Shown here: in pieces, positions 28,070 to 37,948 of the stretch
How the letters are laid out: each line of letters starts with the position of its first letter
Position numbering within the stretch: the stretch's first letter is position 1
Source: Okibacterium sp. HSC-33S16
GTDB taxonomy: Bacteria > Actinomycetota > Actinomycetes > Actinomycetales > Microbacteriaceae
Length of the DNA stretch: 64,000 nt
Direction: 5' to 3'
Assembly (NCBI RefSeq): GCF_024171565.1
Contig: NZ_JALJZZ010000001.1
Coordinates: 992,001 to 1,056,000, forward strand
Translations under genes and position numbers: made by a program
Notes under the pieces: generated by a model
Databases searched by the model: none
Told to the model about the DNA's origin: nothing
Seen by the model: only the letters and a program-made list of their open reading frames with translations

Positions 28070-28948
28070 GTGTCAGAGCAAGAGATTCCCAGCCAGGAAG
28101 TCCTCATTGTCACCGGAATGTCCGGCGCAGGCCGCTCGACGGTCGCCAACGCGCTGGAAGACCTTGACTGGTATGTCGTTGACAACCTGCCGCCGCAGAT
28201 GCTGCGTCCGCTCGTTGACCTCGCTGGGCGCGCCGAGGGCGCATTGCCGCGGATTGCCGCTGTCGTCGATGTGCGAGGCCGTGATTTTTTCACTGACCTC
28301 CAGCAGATGATCCAGTCACTGCGCGACGGCACAAAGCTTCGCGTGCTCTTCCTCGATGCCACCGATTCGGCTCTGGTTCGGCGTTTCGATGCGGTGAGAC
28401 GGCCGCACCCTCTCCAAGGCGGTGGCACCATCCTCGATGGCATCGCAACCGAACGGGCCCGTCTCTCAACAATCCGCGAGTCGAGCGACATGGTGATCGA
28501 CACGTCGGATCTCAATGTTCACCAGCTCGCCAACAGCGTGGCCGATCTGTTCGCTGCGGAAGGCACTCCCGGCGTCAAACTGACTATCATGAGTTTCGGT
28601 TTTAAGTACGGTGCCCCGTTCGACGCCGACATGATCGCCGATGCACGCTTCTTGCCCAATCCGTTTTGGGTTCCCGAGCTACGGCCGCATACTGGACTCG
28701 ACCCTGAGGTCAGCGAGTATGTTCTCGGCCAGCCCGGAGCTCTCGAATTCACGGATGCTTATGCGGCTGCGCTTGCGCCCGTCCTCACCGGATACCAGCG
28801 AGAGAGCAAACGCTTTGCGACGTTCGCGATTGGCTGCACCGGCGGCAAGCACCGCTCGGTAGCACTGGCAAACGTCCTCGCCGACAAGCTGAAGGAACTC
28901 CCCGGAGTTGCCGTCAACGTCAAACACCGCGACCTCGGCAAAGAATAA
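28070..28948 (+). CDS. rapZ: RapZ/YvcJ-family nucleotide-binding RNase adapter
   Basis: 292 residues. Walker A in [16 protein letters not shown] (about 15-30), Walker B-like VVDVRG, and the conserved C-terminal domain with FGFKYG (about 177-182), NPFWVPELR and [15 protein letters not shown] (about 264-278). In enterobacteria RapZ controls GlmS through small RNAs; in actinobacteria the role is less clear, and the gene is conserved next to whiA. GTG start at 28070. Confidence 0.92.
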   Translation: MSEQEIPSQEVLIVTGMSGAGRSTVANALEDLDWYVVDNLPPQMLRPLVDLAGRAEGALPRIAAVVDVRGRDFFTDLQQMIQSLRDGTKLRVLFLDATDSALVRRFDAVRRPHPLQGGGTILDGIATERARLSTIRESSDMVIDTSDLNVHQLANSVADLFAAEGTPGVKLTIMSFGFKYGAPFDADMIADARFLPNPFWVPELRPHTGLDPEVSEYVLGQPGALEFTDAYAAALAPVLTGYQRESKRFATFAIGCTGGKHRSVALANVLADKLKELPGVAVNVKHRDLGKE

Positions 28949-28953
28949 GATTT

Positions 28954-28972
28954 GCGGGGGCTACGCTCCCGC
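28954..28972 (+). other. Small stem-loop between rapZ and whiA
   Basis: GCGGGGGC, loop CTACG, then GCTCCCGC with one G-T pair. No T tract follows, so it is at most a weak attenuator or an RNA-processing element. Confidence 0.3.
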
Positions 28973-29010
28973 ACCACAACACGACACACACCAATGAGAT
29001 GGGATCACGC

Positions 29011-29991
29011 TTGGCACTGACTGCTGAGGTCAAAGAAGAACTGGCCGACATCGTTGAGGAGAAAACAACGGTGCGCGCCGCCGAGCTCACATCCACCCTG
29101 CGGTTCAGTGGAGGTCTTCACCTGATCTCCAGCCGCATCGCGATCGAAAGCGAACTCGACACCCCTCACCTCGCCCGGCGGGTTCGCAAAGCGTTGGCCG
29201 AGCTGTATGGTGTGCGCAGCGAAGTGACCTCGGTCAGCCCGTCCACCTCCCGGCGAGGCGAGTATTACCTCGTGCGGGTCGTCGACGGCGGCGAAACGCT
29301 AGCCCGTCAGACCGGTCTCCTCGACGCTCGACGTCGCCCCATCCGCGGACTTCCCAACCGTCTGACGACAGGGTCACGGGCAGAACTCGCCGCGGTGTGG
29401 CGGGGTGCATTCCTCGCAGCGGGCTCGCTCACCGATCCGGGTCGGTCGGCGGCCCTCGAAATTACCTGCCCCGGTAACGAGAGCGCCATGGCGCTTGTCG
29501 GAGCTGCCGGAAGATTGGGCGTCCCAGCCAAAGCGCGCGAGGTGCGCGGCGTACACCGCGTTGTCATTCGCGACGGCGAGGCCATCAGCGCCATGCTTGT
29601 CCTCATGGGTGCGCACGGCACCGTGAAGGCATGGGAAGAACTGCGCCAGCGGCGCGAGGTGCGGGCAACAGCGAACCGCCTTGTTAACTTCGATGATGCG
29701 AACCTTCGCCGGTCCGCGCAGGCGGCAGTCGCAGCGTGCGCCCGGGTCGAACGAGCCATGGAGATCCTGGCCGATGACATTCCCGATCACCTTCGTTACG
29801 CGGGGGAGCTCCGACTCAGCCACCGCGAGGCCAGTCTCGACGAACTCGGACACTACGCGGATCCGCCCATGACCAAGGACGCGATTGCCGGCAGAATCCG
29901 TCGGCTGCTTGCCATGGCGGACAAGCGCGCCACTGAGCTCGGCCTGCCGGGCACCGATGCGAACCTGCCGCCGGACTATGACGAGGTGTAA
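29011..29991 (+). CDS. whiA: WhiA DNA-binding regulator
   Basis: 326 residues. The N-terminal part (about 1-200) is a degenerate LAGLIDADG homing-endonuclease fold with [14 protein letters not shown]. The C-terminal domain (about 225-320) has [18 protein letters not shown] and [22 protein letters not shown], a helix-turn-helix. In Streptomyces WhiA controls sporulation and cell division; in non-sporulating actinobacteria its targets are less known. The TTG at 29011 is chosen over an in-frame ATG at 28999: ATGGGA gives a Shine-Dalgarno seven bases before it, and MALTAEVK is the family's usual beginning. Confidence 0.92.
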   Translation: MALTAEVKEELADIVEEKTTVRAAELTSTLRFSGGLHLISSRIAIESELDTPHLARRVRKALAELYGVRSEVTSVSPSTSRRGEYYLVRVVDGGETLARQTGLLDARRRPIRGLPNRLTTGSRAELAAVWRGAFLAAGSLTDPGRSAALEITCPGNESAMALVGAAGRLGVPAKAREVRGVHRVVIRDGEAISAMLVLMGAHGTVKAWEELRQRREVRATANRLVNFDDANLRRSAQAAVAACARVERAMEILADDIPDHLRYAGELRLSHREASLDELGHYADPPMTKDAIAGRIRRLLAMADKRATELGLPGTDANLPPDYDEV

Positions 29992-30092
29992 CGACCGGCG
30001 GGGTCACGCCAGTTAGCGACCTGACTAGACTGAAGATTGTCGCCCGGACTGTATCCAGGCGCTTAGGCGACACACAAAGAGGAGAAAAATAA

Positions 30093-30719
30093 ATGGCTGA
30101 ATACACCCTCCCTGAACTCGCATACGACTACTCGGCGCTTGAGCCGAGCATCTCGGGCGCCATCATGGAGCTCCACCACTCAAAGCACCACCAGACCTAC
30201 GTCACCGGCGCGAACACCGCCCTTGCGCAACTCGCCGAAGCTCGCGATTCCGACAACCTCGCTTACGTCAACAAGCTCGAGAAGGACCTCGCTTTCAACC
30301 TCGGCGGACACGTCAACCACTCCATCTTCTGGACGAACATGTCCCCAAACGGTGGTGACAAGCCGACCGGCGAGCTGGCTGCTGCCATCGACGACTTCTT
30401 CGGTTCGTTCGACAAGTTCCGTGCCCACTTCACAGCGACGGCACTCGGCGTTCAGGGCTCGGGCTGGTCGGTCCTCGCCTGGGATTCAATCGGTCAGCGC
30501 CTCATCATCCAGCAGTTCTTCGACCAGCAGTCCAACTTCGCAGCCGGCACGATCCCGCTACTGATGTTGGACGTGTGGGAGCACGCGTACTACCTGGACT
30601 ACAAGAACGTACGCGCCGACTACGTCAAGGCGTTCTGGAACATCACGAACTGGGAGAACGTCCAGACGCGCTTCCTCGCTGCTCGTGAGCAGACCACCGG
30701 CCTGCTGCTACTCTCGTAG
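30093..30719 (+). CDS. sodA: Superoxide dismutase, Fe/Mn family
   Basis: 208 residues. The four metal ligands are H28 (in ELHHSKHH), H76 (in [10 protein letters not shown]), D160 and H164 (in LDVWEHAYY). The G-S-G-W segment of [10 protein letters not shown] is typical of manganese or cambialistic forms. Cytoplasmic, no signal peptide. A strong AGAGGAGAA ribosome site precedes the ATG. TAGACT at 30026-30031 could be its -10 box. Confidence 0.95.
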   Translation: MAEYTLPELAYDYSALEPSISGAIMELHHSKHHQTYVTGANTALAQLAEARDSDNLAYVNKLEKDLAFNLGGHVNHSIFWTNMSPNGGDKPTGELAAAIDDFFGSFDKFRAHFTATALGVQGSGWSVLAWDSIGQRLIIQQFFDQQSNFAAGTIPLLMLDVWEHAYYLDYKNVRADYVKAFWNITNWENVQTRFLAAREQTTGLLLLS

Positions 30720-30733
30720 TCCCGACTTTTCGT

Positions 30734-30758
30734 GCCTCCCGGGCTTGGCCCGGGAGGC
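30734..30758 (+). terminator. Hairpin after sodA
   Basis: GCCTCCCGGGC, loop TTG, GCCCGGGAGGC: an 11-bp perfect stem. Followed by GCCCATTTA with little T tract, so termination strength is uncertain. Confidence 0.6.
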
Positions 30759-30790
30759 GCCCATTTACCCTCGTTCCATCAGCACAATAG

Positions 30791-31831
<1,041 letters not shown>

Positions 31832-31847
31832 AGACAACGGGCTAGCC

Positions 31848-33062
31848 GTGCCGCTTCGCACTCTCGAATCGCTGGGCTCGCTCGCAGGCAAGCGCGTCGT
31901 CGTTCGGTGTGACCTCAATGTTCCTCTCAAGGACGGGGTCATCACCGACGACGGGCGCGTGCGTGCGTCGCTCCCAACGCTTAACACGCTTCTCAACCAG
32001 GGAGCACGCGTTGTTGTCGTGTCTCACCTGGGCCGTCCAGACGGTGCCCCCGACCCCCAATACAGCCTCGCCCCAGTGGCGCAGCGTCTTTCTGAATTGC
32101 TCGGTCTTGATGTCGCGTTCGCGTCGGACACTGTTGGCGAGTCGGCGACGGATGCCGTCGGCAATCTTTCCAACGGACAGATCGCCGTTTTGGAGAACCT
32201 CCGCTTCAACCCGGGGGAGACCAGCAAGGTGGACTCGGAACGCGCGGAGTTCGCCCAGAAGCTCGCCCAGTTCGGCGATGCGTTCGTCTCCGATGGATTC
32301 GGCGTCGTGCACCGCAAGCAGGCGAGCGTGTATGAGCTGGCCGAGCTTCTGCCCAGCGCGGCCGGTGAACTGATCAGCACGGAACTCGAAGTTCTTGATC
32401 GCCTCACGGAATCGCCGGAGCGCCCCTACACAGTGGTTCTTGGCGGCTCGAAGGTTTCCGACAAGCTCGGCGTCATTGGTCACCTGCTGCCCCGGGTAAA
32501 CACGCTGTTGATCGGTGGCGGAATGCTCTTTACGTTCCTGGCTGCTCAGGGACACAAGGTTGGCGCGAGCCTGCTCGAAGCCGACCAGATCGACACTGTC
32601 AAGAACTATCTGGCCGAGGCCGACAAGCTCGGTGTGGAGATCATTCTCCCCACCGACGTCGTCGTCGCCAGCAAGTTTGGTGCCGACGCAGAGCACGTCG
32701 TTCAGTCCGCTGATGCCATCGAAGACACCCCATTCGGCGCATCAGGTCTTGGCCTCGACATCGGACCGGAGACCGCCGAGCGGTTTGCGGGCGTTATCGC
32801 CTCGTCCAAGACGGTGTTCTGGAACGGCCCCATGGGCGTATTCGAACTCGAGCCGTTCGCGGCCGGGACAAAGACCGTTGCACAGGCGCTCACCGAAACA
32901 GACGGCCTCAGCGTCGTCGGTGGTGGTGACTCGGCTGCGGCAGTCCGTGCGCTGGGCTTCGACGACTCGCAGTTCGGACATATATCAACCGGAGGCGGTG
33001 CGAGCCTCGAATTCCTCGAAGGCAAACGTCTTCCTGGACTGGAGGTTTTGGGATGGCAGTAA
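31848..33062 (+). CDS. pgk: Phosphoglycerate kinase
   Basis: 404 residues. RCDLNVPLKDG (about 20-30) and VVVVSHLGRPDG form the 3-phosphoglycerate site, VLGGSKVSDKLGV (about 197-209) is the hinge/nucleotide region, and the C-terminal GGGDSAAAVRALG and ISTGGGASLEFLEGK bind nucleotide. The GTG at 31848 gives MPLRTLESL. The 3' end overlaps tpiA by 10 bp. Confidence 0.95.
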   Translation: MPLRTLESLGSLAGKRVVVRCDLNVPLKDGVITDDGRVRASLPTLNTLLNQGARVVVVSHLGRPDGAPDPQYSLAPVAQRLSELLGLDVAFASDTVGESATDAVGNLSNGQIAVLENLRFNPGETSKVDSERAEFAQKLAQFGDAFVSDGFGVVHRKQASVYELAELLPSAAGELISTELEVLDRLTESPERPYTVVLGGSKVSDKLGVIGHLLPRVNTLLIGGGMLFTFLAAQGHKVGASLLEADQIDTVKNYLAEADKLGVEIILPTDVVVASKFGADAEHVVQSADAIEDTPFGASGLGLDIGPETAERFAGVIASSKTVFWNGPMGVFELEPFAAGTKTVAQALTETDGLSVVGGGDSAAAVRALGFDDSQFGHISTGGGASLEFLEGKRLPGLEVLGWQ

Positions 33063-33841
33063 ATCGTGTTCCGCTTATCGCGGGCAACTGGAAGATGAAT
33101 CTCGATCACCTACAGTCAATCGCGTTTGTGCAGAAGCTGGCCTGGAGCCTCGCCGACGCCAAGCACGACGCTGCAAGTGTCGAGGTCGCCGTCTTCCCGC
33201 CGTTCACCGATCTTCGCAGCGTGCAGACGCTCGTTGCTGCAGACAAGCTGCCGATCGCCTTCGGCGCTCAGGACCTGTCGGAGCACGACTCGGGTGCGTA
33301 CACCGGAGAGATCTCGGGTGCCTTCCTCAAGGCACTCGAGTGCAGCTACGTCCTGATCGGTCACTCGGAGCGACGCACGCTTCACGGCGAAAGCGATGAG
33401 CAGGTCGCAGCCAAGGTCACGGCTGCGCTGAAGCACAACCTCGTGCCGATCATTTGCGTCGGCGAGACCTCAGAGGACCTCGAGAAGCACGGCCCGAGCG
33501 CTGTTCCGGTCGCCCAGCTCAAGGCTGCACTGTCGGGCGTTTCTGCAACGGCCGATATCGTCGTTGCATACGAGCCGGTCTGGGCCATTGGGTCTGGACA
33601 GGCTGCAACGCCCGAGCAGGCCGAGCAGGTCGCGGCAGCGCTGCGTGCCGAACTTCGCGAGTCGCTTGGTGACGACGTCGCCGCGAAGACCCGGATCCTC
33701 TACGGCGGAAGCGTGAAGGCTGCGAACATCGCTGGTTTCATGCGCGAGCCGAATGTGGACGGAGCCTTGGTTGGCGGCGCGAGCCTGGACCTCAACGAGT
33801 TCTCCAGCATCGTGCGCTATCAGAAGCACGTCGGCGTTTAG
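33053..33841 (+). CDS. tpiA: Triosephosphate isomerase
   Basis: 262 residues. GNWKMN (11-16) holds the catalytic Lys. IGHSERR (about 102-108) contains the electrophilic His. AYEPVWAIGSGQAA (about 170-183) contains the catalytic Glu and the flexible loop. YGGSVKAANI binds phosphate. Translationally coupled to pgk by the 10-bp overlap. Confidence 0.96.
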   Translation: MAVNRVPLIAGNWKMNLDHLQSIAFVQKLAWSLADAKHDAASVEVAVFPPFTDLRSVQTLVAADKLPIAFGAQDLSEHDSGAYTGEISGAFLKALECSYVLIGHSERRTLHGESDEQVAAKVTAALKHNLVPIICVGETSEDLEKHGPSAVPVAQLKAALSGVSATADIVVAYEPVWAIGSGQAATPEQAEQVAAALRAELRESLGDDVAAKTRILYGGSVKAANIAGFMREPNVDGALVGGASLDLNEFSSIVRYQKHVGV

Positions 33842-33858
33842 CTGAACGGTCCTCAGGC

Positions 33859-33895
33859 TATAATTGAGGGCGGCCCATGGAATCATGGGCCGCCC
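33859..33895 (+). promoter_or_regulatory. secG promoter -10 box with a perfect palindrome at the expected transcription start
   Basis: TATAAT at 33859-33864, a perfect sigma-70 -10 hexamer, lies 18 bp after the tpiA stop. At 33868-33895 GGGCGGCCCATG, loop GAAT, CATGGGCCGCCC form a 12-bp perfect stem. The RNA would therefore begin in or next to a very stable hairpin, 16 bp before the secG GTG. It may end the gap operon transcript, stabilise the secG mRNA 5' end, or be an operator. Confidence 0.55.
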
Positions 33896-33911
33896 ACGTG
33901 AAAGGTCCTTT

Positions 33912-34163
33912 GTGGAGATTCTTCAGGTTGTCCTGCAGGTAGTGCTCGGTGTCACGAGCCTTCTGCTCACTTTCCTCATCCTTTTGCACAAGGGTCGTGG
34001 TGGCGGACTGTCCGACATGTTCGGTGGCGGAATGGGGTCGAACCTCGGTTCGTCCGGTGTTGCTGAGCGCAACCTCAACCGCTTCACCGTTGTGCTCGGT
34101 CTTGTCTGGTTCGGTTCAATTGTTGCGCTTGGTCTCATCACCAAGTTCTCGACGGGTGCGTAG
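33912..34163 (+). CDS. secG: Protein translocase subunit SecG
   Basis: 83 residues. Two transmembrane segments (about 3-22 and 55-75) enclose the conserved KGRGGGLSDMFGGG loop (about 25-38). Accessory subunit of SecYEG in the membrane. The GTG at 33912 with AAAGG upstream is preferred; a longer in-frame start would translate the preceding palindrome. Followed eight bases later by rbpA. Confidence 0.93.
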   Translation: MEILQVVLQVVLGVTSLLLTFLILLHKGRGGGLSDMFGGGMGSNLGSSGVAERNLNRFTVVLGLVWFGSIVALGLITKFSTGA

Positions 34164-34171
34164 GAGTACAT

Positions 34172-34534
34172 ATGGCTGCCGGTGGTAGTGCAATTCGAGG
34201 TTCGCGCGTTGGCGCTGGCCCCATGGGCGAACAGGATCACGGGTTCCACGCAGATCGCGTCGCGGTCTCGTACTGGGACGCACTCGGAAACGAGACTGTG
34301 CGGTACTTCTCCGCCAGTCTTCCCGACGAAGAGATCCCTGAGACAATCGACAGCCCGTCGTCTGGCCTTCCGGCTGGGCGCGACCAGGCAAACCCGCCTG
34401 AAGTCGCCAAGCTCGAGCCGTACAAGACGCACCTCGCTTATGTGAAGGAACGTCGTACGGAGGAAGAGGCAGAAGCCCTTCTCGACGAGGCGCTTCAGGC
34501 GCTGCGAGCTCGCCGCGGAACAGCATCCGTTTAA
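34172..34534 (+). CDS. rbpA: RNA polymerase-binding protein RbpA
   Basis: 120 residues. Actinobacterial RbpA stabilises the holoenzyme and promoter opening. The N-terminal tail (GGSAIRGSRVGAGPMG), the central beta region with VSYWDALGNETVRYFSA, and the C-terminal sigma-interacting helices with KTHLAYVKERRTEEEAEALLDEAL fit the family. No cysteines are present, so the zinc ligands reported for some homologues are absent. AGGAG lies just upstream of the ATG at 34172. Confidence 0.92.
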   Translation: MAAGGSAIRGSRVGAGPMGEQDHGFHADRVAVSYWDALGNETVRYFSASLPDEEIPETIDSPSSGLPAGRDQANPPEVAKLEPYKTHLAYVKERRTEEEAEALLDEALQALRARRGTASV

Positions 34535-34570
34535 AGCGTGCTCGGTTGTCAGACAGAAAATCTGAGACAT

Positions 34571-34606
34571 AAAAAATGCCCCTGTCCGAGGACAGGGGCA
34601 TTTTTT
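34571..34606. terminator. Bidirectional terminator between rbpA and pgl
   Basis: AAAAAATGCCCCTGTCC, loop GAG, GGACAGGGGCATTTTTT: the stem is flanked by an A6 run on one side and T6 on the other, so it can end transcripts from both converging operons. Confidence 0.92.
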
Positions 34607-34617
34607 CGTGCTCCGGC

Positions 34618-35388
34618 TTAGTAGGTCGGAGTGATGAGATTTTCAGGAACTTCGGATGCCGCTTCCTGGTCGACGAAGAAGACGGTGCGTTTCCGTCCCT
34701 TCATTCCCGCAATCGGAACCTCGCTATACGCGGCTCCCGCGAGGGCGAGTCCCAGAACCGATGCCTTATCGGCGCCGGAAAGCTCCACCCAGATGCGCTG
34801 CGACGAGTTGATGACGTGCCGGGTGAGGCTCAGGCGTTCGGCCGGTGGCTTGGGGGAGTTCCGAACCGCGACAACCGTCGCCTCGCGCTCGAGAACTTCC
34901 TGCCGATCGGGGAACAGCGATGCGGTGTGACCGTCGGGACCGACACCGAGGAAAGTGATGTCGAACCGCGGAAGTCCACTCTCACCGGTGCCGTACTGGG
35001 CCAGGGCCTCGGCATACTGACGGGCTGCGTCATCAAGGCTCAGGCCGGAGTCACTGGCCGGATAGCTGTGGACGTTTTCGCCGGGAATCTCGATGTGATC
35101 AAGCAGGGCACGCCGGGCTTTGCCGTCGTTGCGCTCGGGATCGTTCGCGGGAACCCACCGCTCGTCACCCCACCAAAAATGCACGCGCGACCAGTCGACA
35201 CTGTCACGCGCAGGTGAAGCGTTGATGTTCTCGAGGACCTTGATGGCGACTCGTCCTCCCTCGAGGACAACGTTCACACTCTCCAGCTCGTCGAGGAGGT
35301 CCACTGTCTTGGTGAGAAATCGTGCCGCGATCGAGGCGGCGAGTGCGTCGCCGTCAGTGGCGACAAGCACTCGACGTTCATTCGTCAT
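34618..35388 (-). CDS. pgl: 6-phosphogluconolactonase
   Basis: 256 residues of the glucosamine-6-phosphate isomerase/lactonase superfamily. VHFWWGDERWVP (about 69-80), NVHSYPA, FDITFLGVGPDGHTASLFPD (about 144-163) and RLSLTRHVINSS are typical of bacterial Pgl. Hydrolyses 6-phosphogluconolactone in the oxidative pentose phosphate pathway. Last gene of the operon, directly adjoining the opcA stop. Confidence 0.94.
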   Translation of the reverse strand: MTNERRVLVATDGDALAASIAARFLTKTVDLLDELESVNVVLEGGRVAIKVLENINASPARDSVDWSRVHFWWGDERWVPANDPERNDGKARRALLDHIEIPGENVHSYPASDSGLSLDDAARQYAEALAQYGTGESGLPRFDITFLGVGPDGHTASLFPDRQEVLEREATVVAVRNSPKPPAERLSLTRHVINSSQRIWVELSGADKASVLGLALAGAAYSEVPIAGMKGRKRTVFFVDQEAASEVPENLITPTY

Positions 35389-36357
35389 TCAGTTCGTACC
35401 TTCCGATGCCAAAGCTTCGTTCTCCAGTGAAATGAGGCCCTTGGTGATCACCTCACCGTACAACGGATCTGGGTCGAGCCGGCGCAGCTCTTCGGCGAGG
35501 CAGTCGCGGAGACTGCGGCGGGGAAGAGCCAGTTCGTGGATGGGCTGGTTGGGTTGAGTAAGCTTGGCCACATTGTCGACGGGCCGCTCCAGCACAATGT
35601 CACCGCTTGCACGGCTCAAGGTCACACCGTGAATGCCGGTGTCTCCCGAACCACGCGGGGTAAGTTCCTGCGTCACCGGCACCTTCAGTTGCATCCGCAG
35701 CCAAGCGGCAAGGAGCACCGTTGACGCCGAGTCCGCCGCGCCGGAAACGGTCACCGCTGTGACCGGCTCGTACGGCGGCTGATCCAGCACTGCGGCAAGC
35801 TGGGCTCGCCACAGCGTCAACCGGGTCCACGCGAAGTCGGTGTCACCGGGTGAATAGGTGTGGGCAATCTCCACAAGCGCAGCGTGTGGATCTACGTGCT
35901 CCGAAGCATCCGTAATTCGTCGCTGCGCAATGCGACCGATTGCTGTGTGCGCGACATCTGCCGGGGCTTCGATGGGCCACCAGGCCACAACGGGAGCGTC
36001 CGGCAAGAGCAGGCCATTGACGAGGCTGTCTTCGTTGCTTGCGGCGTCGCCGTAGGCACGAAGGATGATGACCTCGCTCGCGCCAGCGTCGCCACCGACC
36101 CGAATCTCGGCGTCAATGCGTGCGGGCTTCGCTCCACCTTCCTCATCTGCGGGAATGCGGGAGAGGACCAGCACGCGCATCGGGTGCTCGCGAGACGCGT
36201 CGTTTGCCGCTTCGATCGCTTCCTCTTCCTCACCCAACTGGGAGACGATGACGAGGGTCAACACGCGGCCGAGCGAGACGACGCCGCCGTCTTCACGCAG
36301 CGTGACGAGCTTCTTCGACACCTTGCTTGTTGTGGTGTCTGGCAGGTCGACGATCAT
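35389..36357 (-). CDS. opcA: Glucose-6-phosphate dehydrogenase assembly protein OpcA
   Basis: 322 residues. Begins MIVDLPDTTTSKVSKKLV, a typical OpcA N-terminus. Later segments include VLVLSRIP, APVVAWWPIEAP and TDFAWTRLTLWRAQLAAVLDQPP. OpcA is needed for full Zwf activity in actinobacteria and cyanobacteria. The ATG at 36357 overlaps the zwf stop (ATGA) with GGAG upstream; a TTG 12 bases earlier is the alternative. Confidence 0.93.
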   Translation of the reverse strand: MIVDLPDTTTSKVSKKLVTLREDGGVVSLGRVLTLVIVSQLGEEEEAIEAANDASREHPMRVLVLSRIPADEEGGAKPARIDAEIRVGGDAGASEVIILRAYGDAASNEDSLVNGLLLPDAPVVAWWPIEAPADVAHTAIGRIAQRRITDASEHVDPHAALVEIAHTYSPGDTDFAWTRLTLWRAQLAAVLDQPPYEPVTAVTVSGAADSASTVLLAAWLRMQLKVPVTQELTPRGSGDTGIHGVTLSRASGDIVLERPVDNVAKLTQPNQPIHELALPRRSLRDCLAEELRRLDPDPLYGEVITKGLISLENEALASEGTN

Positions 36358-37898
36358 GGACGTCTCCAAACTCTGCCGTCGCGGGCAAGTAATTCATCTG
36401 CGGATGCCGGGCCCCACGACCCTGGCTGGTACTGCTCGAGCGGACCGCCCTGGCTGGCCCAATATTCCTCAATGGGATCGAGGATCTTCCAGGACAGCTC
36501 CACCTCCTGGTGCCGGGGGAAGAGGGGCGGGTCACCGAGGAGAACGTCGAGGATGAGACGCTCGTATGCTTCGGGGCTGGCTTCCGTGAAGGCGTGGCCG
36601 TAGCCGAAGTCCATGGTGACGTCGCGCACCTGGGTACCGGCGCCGGGCACCTTTGATCCGAAACGGATCGTGACACCTTCGTCTGGCTGTACGCGGATGA
36701 CGAGGGCGTTCTGACCGAGTTCAGAGGTTTGGCTCTCGGCGAAGAGGAACTGAGGCGCACGTTTGAACACCACGGCGATCTCGGTCACACGGCGACCAAG
36801 GCGCTTGCCGGTGCGGAGGTAGAACGGAACACCGTCCCATCGACGGGTCTTGATGTCGAGGCGCATCGCCGCGAATGTTTCCGTCGTCGACTCCGGGTTC
36901 ATTCCTTCTTCGTCAAGGAAGCCGGGGACGTATTCACCACCCTGCCATCCGCCGGCGTACTGCCCACGAGCAGTTGCCGTGCTGAGGTCATCGGGAAGGC
37001 TGACAGCGGCGAGGACCTTCTCCTTCTCAGCGCGGAGGTCGGCAGCGTTGAACGACAGCGGCTCTTCCATCGCCGTGAGGGCGAGAAGCTGGAGGATGTG
37101 GTTCTGGATAACGTCGCGCGCGGCGCCGATTCCGTCGTAGTAGCCGGCACGCCCGCCAACACCGATGTCCTCAGCCATGCTGATCTGGACGTGGTCGACG
37201 TAGTGTGCGTTCCAGATCGGTTCGAACATCTGGTTGGCGAAGCGGAGAGCCAAAATGTTCTGGACCGTTTCCTTGCCCAGGTAGTGATCGATGCGGAACA
37301 CCGAGTCGGGTGGGAAAACCGACTCGACAACCGCATTGAGCTCGCGAGCGGTCTTCAGGTCGGAACCGAACGGCTTCTCGATGACGACGCGGCGCCACTC
37401 TCCGTCCTTCGCCTCGGCCATGCCCGAGCGCCGAAGCTGCTCGGTGACCTCGGGGAACGCCTTCGGCGGGATCGACAGGTAGAACGCGTGGTTGCCCATG
37501 GTTCCCCGTTCGACGTCCAGAAGCTCAATGGTTTCCTTGAGCTTCTGGAACGCCTGGTCGTCACCAAATTCACCAGGGACGAAACGAATTCCCTGTGCGA
37601 GCTGCTGCCATACCTCCTCGCGATACTCGGTGCGAGCGTAGGCTTTGACGGCTTCGTGCACGACCTCCATGAAGTCCTGGTCTTCCCAATCCCGTCGGGC
37701 AAAGCCGACGAGCGAGAAACCGGGAGGGAGGAGGCCGCGGTTAGCCAGGTCGTAGACGGCCGGCATCAGCTTCTTGCGTGACAGGTCACCCGTCACGCCG
37801 AAGATGATGAGACCGCTCGGCCCCGCAATGCGGTTGAGTCGTCGATCGGAGTCCACCCGTAGCGGGTTGAACTCTGGGGTGATATCCACCGGGGACAT
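36354..37898 (-). CDS. zwf: Glucose-6-phosphate 1-dehydrogenase
   Basis: 514 residues. NADP-binding IFGVTGDLSRKKLMPAVYDL (about 32-51), active-site RIDHYLGKE (about 200-208) with the catalytic His residues, and EKPFGSDL. First enzyme of the oxidative pentose phosphate pathway. ATG preceded by TAGGAG. Overlaps opcA by four bases. Confidence 0.96.
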   Translation of the reverse strand: MSPVDITPEFNPLRVDSDRRLNRIAGPSGLIIFGVTGDLSRKKLMPAVYDLANRGLLPPGFSLVGFARRDWEDQDFMEVVHEAVKAYARTEYREEVWQQLAQGIRFVPGEFGDDQAFQKLKETIELLDVERGTMGNHAFYLSIPPKAFPEVTEQLRRSGMAEAKDGEWRRVVIEKPFGSDLKTARELNAVVESVFPPDSVFRIDHYLGKETVQNILALRFANQMFEPIWNAHYVDHVQISMAEDIGVGGRAGYYDGIGAARDVIQNHILQLLALTAMEEPLSFNAADLRAEKEKVLAAVSLPDDLSTATARGQYAGGWQGGEYVPGFLDEEGMNPESTTETFAAMRLDIKTRRWDGVPFYLRTGKRLGRRVTEIAVVFKRAPQFLFAESQTSELGQNALVIRVQPDEGVTIRFGSKVPGAGTQVRDVTMDFGYGHAFTEASPEAYERLILDVLLGDPPLFPRHQEVELSWKILDPIEEYWASQGGPLEQYQPGSWGPASADELLARDGRVWRRP

Positions 37899-37948
37899 AC
37901 AGCTCCTAGGTACGGCCGCGAGGCCGCGAAAATCCGGTTCGGGTGACC

